Source of the DNA: an uncultured Bacteroidales bacterium | GTDB lineage: Bacteria; Bacteroidota; Bacteroidia; Bacteroidales; P3 | Reading direction: 5' to 3' | DNA length: 7,251 nt | NCBI GenBank assembly: GCA_947176875.1 | Contig: CAMWSI010000039.1 | Span: 1-7,251 of the forward strand | Part shown: positions 6,261 through 7,251 of the stretch, one piece after another | Position numbering within the stretch: the first letter of the stretch is position 1 | Layout of the letters: each line of letters opens with the position of its first letter | The notes under the pieces: generated by a model | Told to the model about the DNA's origin: nothing | Database searches by the model: none | Seen by the model: the letters and a program-made list of their open reading frames with translations, nothing else | Made by a program: the position numbers and the translations under genes

Positions 6261-7251
6261 CTATACCGTCTCTATCGTATCGCTGTGGTCGAAATAACGC
6301 GTATGCAGCAAATGATGCGCTTTCTCGCTCATAGGGTGACGCAGGAATTCCTCATACAGGCGCTTGACGTATTCGTTCTCGTGCGACTTGCGCAAGGCTT
6401 TGCCCTCATCCTCGCGGTAAATGGCGGCCGCCCGTGCCTCCAGGATGGCGGCGTTGCCGTGGTGATAGGGCTGACCGCCACCGCCTATGCAACCGCCGGG
6501 GCAGGCCATGACCTCTATCGCATGTAAATCCAGTTCGCGCCGACGCACCGCATCCAACAGCTGCCGCGCATGCCCCAGACCGTGCGCGATACCGATACGG
6601 ATCGGCGTGCCGTCGAAATCGACGGTCGCCACCCGAACGCCATCCATGCCGCGCAAAGCCGCGAATTCCACCTTATCCAAAGCCTTGCCCGTGAAAAGTT
6701 CGTAGGCCGTCCGCGTGGCCGCCTCGATAACGCCGCCCGTCACACCGAAGATGACGGCCGCGCCCGTGGATTCCCCGAGCGGATGGTCGAAATCCTCTTC
6801 CGGCAGATTGGCGAAATCGATGTTCGACTGCTTGATCAGATTGGCCAGTTCGCGTGTAGAAATCGCGATATCGACATCCGGATTGCCGTCGGTCTTGAAT
6901 TCCTCGCGCTGACACTCGTACTTCTTGGCCAGACACGGCATAACCGACACGACGACGAGATCCTCGCGCTTCACGCCGATCTTGTCGGCGAAATACGTCT
7001 TGGCGATGGCCCCGAACATCTGTTGCGGCGACTTGGCCGAAGACGGCACGTCCAACATGTCGGGATAATTGTATTCGAAGAAATTGACCCAAGCCGGACA
7101 GCAGGAAGTCAGAATCGGTAACTTGACCGACTTGTCGCCGTTCATGAAAGCCGAAAGCCGTCCCAAGAGTTCGCTCCCCTCCTCCATAATCGTGAGGTCG
7201 GCCGCGAAATCGGTGTCGAAAACGCGGTCGAAGCCCAAAGCCCGCACGGCG
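6261..7251 (-). CDS. hydA: [FeFe] hydrogenase catalytic subunit (HydA-like), 5' end cut by window edge
   Basis: 329 codons of the C-terminal part are visible; the frame continues past base 7251, so the GTG at 7245-7247 is an internal Val and not a start. The H-cluster domain is complete in its three signatures: TSCCPAW (L1, from 7109 downwards), MPCLAKKYE (L2, 6915-6941) and MACPGGCIGGGGQP (L3, 6468-6509). These supply the four cluster cysteines plus the second L1 cysteine thought to carry protons. Supporting segments are DTDFAADLTIMEEGSE, SPQQMFGAIAKTYFADKIG and GESTGAAVIFGVTGGVIEAA. The C-terminus (SHENEYVKRLYEEF to LLHTRYF) is the small-subunit-like end typical of the NAD-linked multimeric type. 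The N-terminal ferredoxin-like clusters would lie outside the window. With NuoE downstream, it probably belongs to a cytoplasmic, possibly electron-bifurcating hydrogenase. Maturases HydE, HydF and HydG are not here. Confidence 0.96.
   Translation of the reverse strand, partial: AVRALGFDRVFDTDFAADLTIMEEGSELLGRLSAFMNGDKSVKLPILTSCCPAWVNFFEYNYPDMLDVPSSAKSPQQMFGAIAKTYFADKIGVKREDLVVVSVMPCLAKKYECQREEFKTDGNPDVDIAISTRELANLIKQSNIDFANLPEEDFDHPLGESTGAAVIFGVTGGVIEAATRTAYELFTGKALDKVEFAALRGMDGVRVATVDFDGTPIRIGIAHGLGHARQLLDAVRRRELDLHAIEVMACPGGCIGGGGQPYHHGNAAILEARAAAIYREDEGKALRKSHENEYVKRLYEEFLRHPMSEKAHHLLHTRYFDHSDTIETV

Noticed and set aside
5221..6297. A 358-codon plus-strand open frame across the first MarC and NuoE-family genes
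   Set aside because: It spans two genuine genes on the other strand and their gap; the product is Arg/His-rich with no domain pattern.
7245..7247. GTG as start codon of the hydrogenase
   Set aside because: The frame continues upstream to the window edge and the residue lies within conserved hydrogenase sequence (VRALGFDRVFDTDFAADLT), so it is internal.
1..7251. CRISPR array, insertion sequence, tRNA or rRNA
   Set aside because: I saw no regularly spaced repeats, transposase motifs, terminal repeats flanking a gene, or RNA gene signatures on either strand by reading.

Overview
The window looks like a GC-rich member of the Bacteroidota, possibly a Rikenellaceae/Alistipes-type gut anaerobe. 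The phylum-level call rests on a Bacteroidota-type promoter in front of nqrA (TTTG, 20-base spacer, TACCTTTG), a Na+-translocating NADH:quinone reductase beside an electron-bifurcating-type [FeFe] hydrogenase, and the general lack of Shine-Dalgarno sites. The family-level guess is from composition and gene content only. Every gene I can support is on the minus strand, so transcription runs from base 7251 towards base 1. No stretch longer than about 142 bases lacks a gene.

Unit 1 (7251 to 4421): the C-terminal two thirds or so of an [FeFe] hydrogenase catalytic subunit (6261-7251, cut by the window edge); a NuoE-family [2Fe-2S] subunit (5671-6147); and two tightly packed, divergent MarC-family membrane proteins (5017-5655 and 4421-5002). 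The 15-base and 14-base gaps in the last part suggest that nuoE and both marC genes share one transcript. A NuoF-type flavin subunit would be expected as partner of the hydrogenase and NuoE. It is not between them, so if present it lies upstream of the window.

Boundary (4279-4420): a perfect 15-bp inverted repeat sits directly against a well-formed Bacteroidota promoter.

Unit 2 (4278 to 1): nqrA, nqrB, nqrC and the first 144 codons of nqrD, in the canonical order. nqrE and nqrF should follow beyond base 1. The key cofactor residues are visible: candidate flavinylation threonines in NqrB (Thr205) and NqrC (Thr219), and the two iron-ligand cysteines of NqrD (Cys37 and Cys120).

Together the two units handle electrons from fermentation. 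The hydrogenase complex would exchange electrons among NAD(H), ferredoxin and H2, while Na+-NQR oxidises NADH, reduces quinone and exports Na+. Most of this is well-known core metabolism, and I see no clear undescribed defence or mobile system. The least ordinary features are a roughly 116-residue Pro/Glu-rich tail fused to the periplasmic end of NqrC, with a possible O-glycosylation sequon at the junction; the divergent MarC pair behind the hydrogenase genes; a repeated G-rich leader motif before nqrB and nqrC; and the hairpin abutting the nqr promoter.
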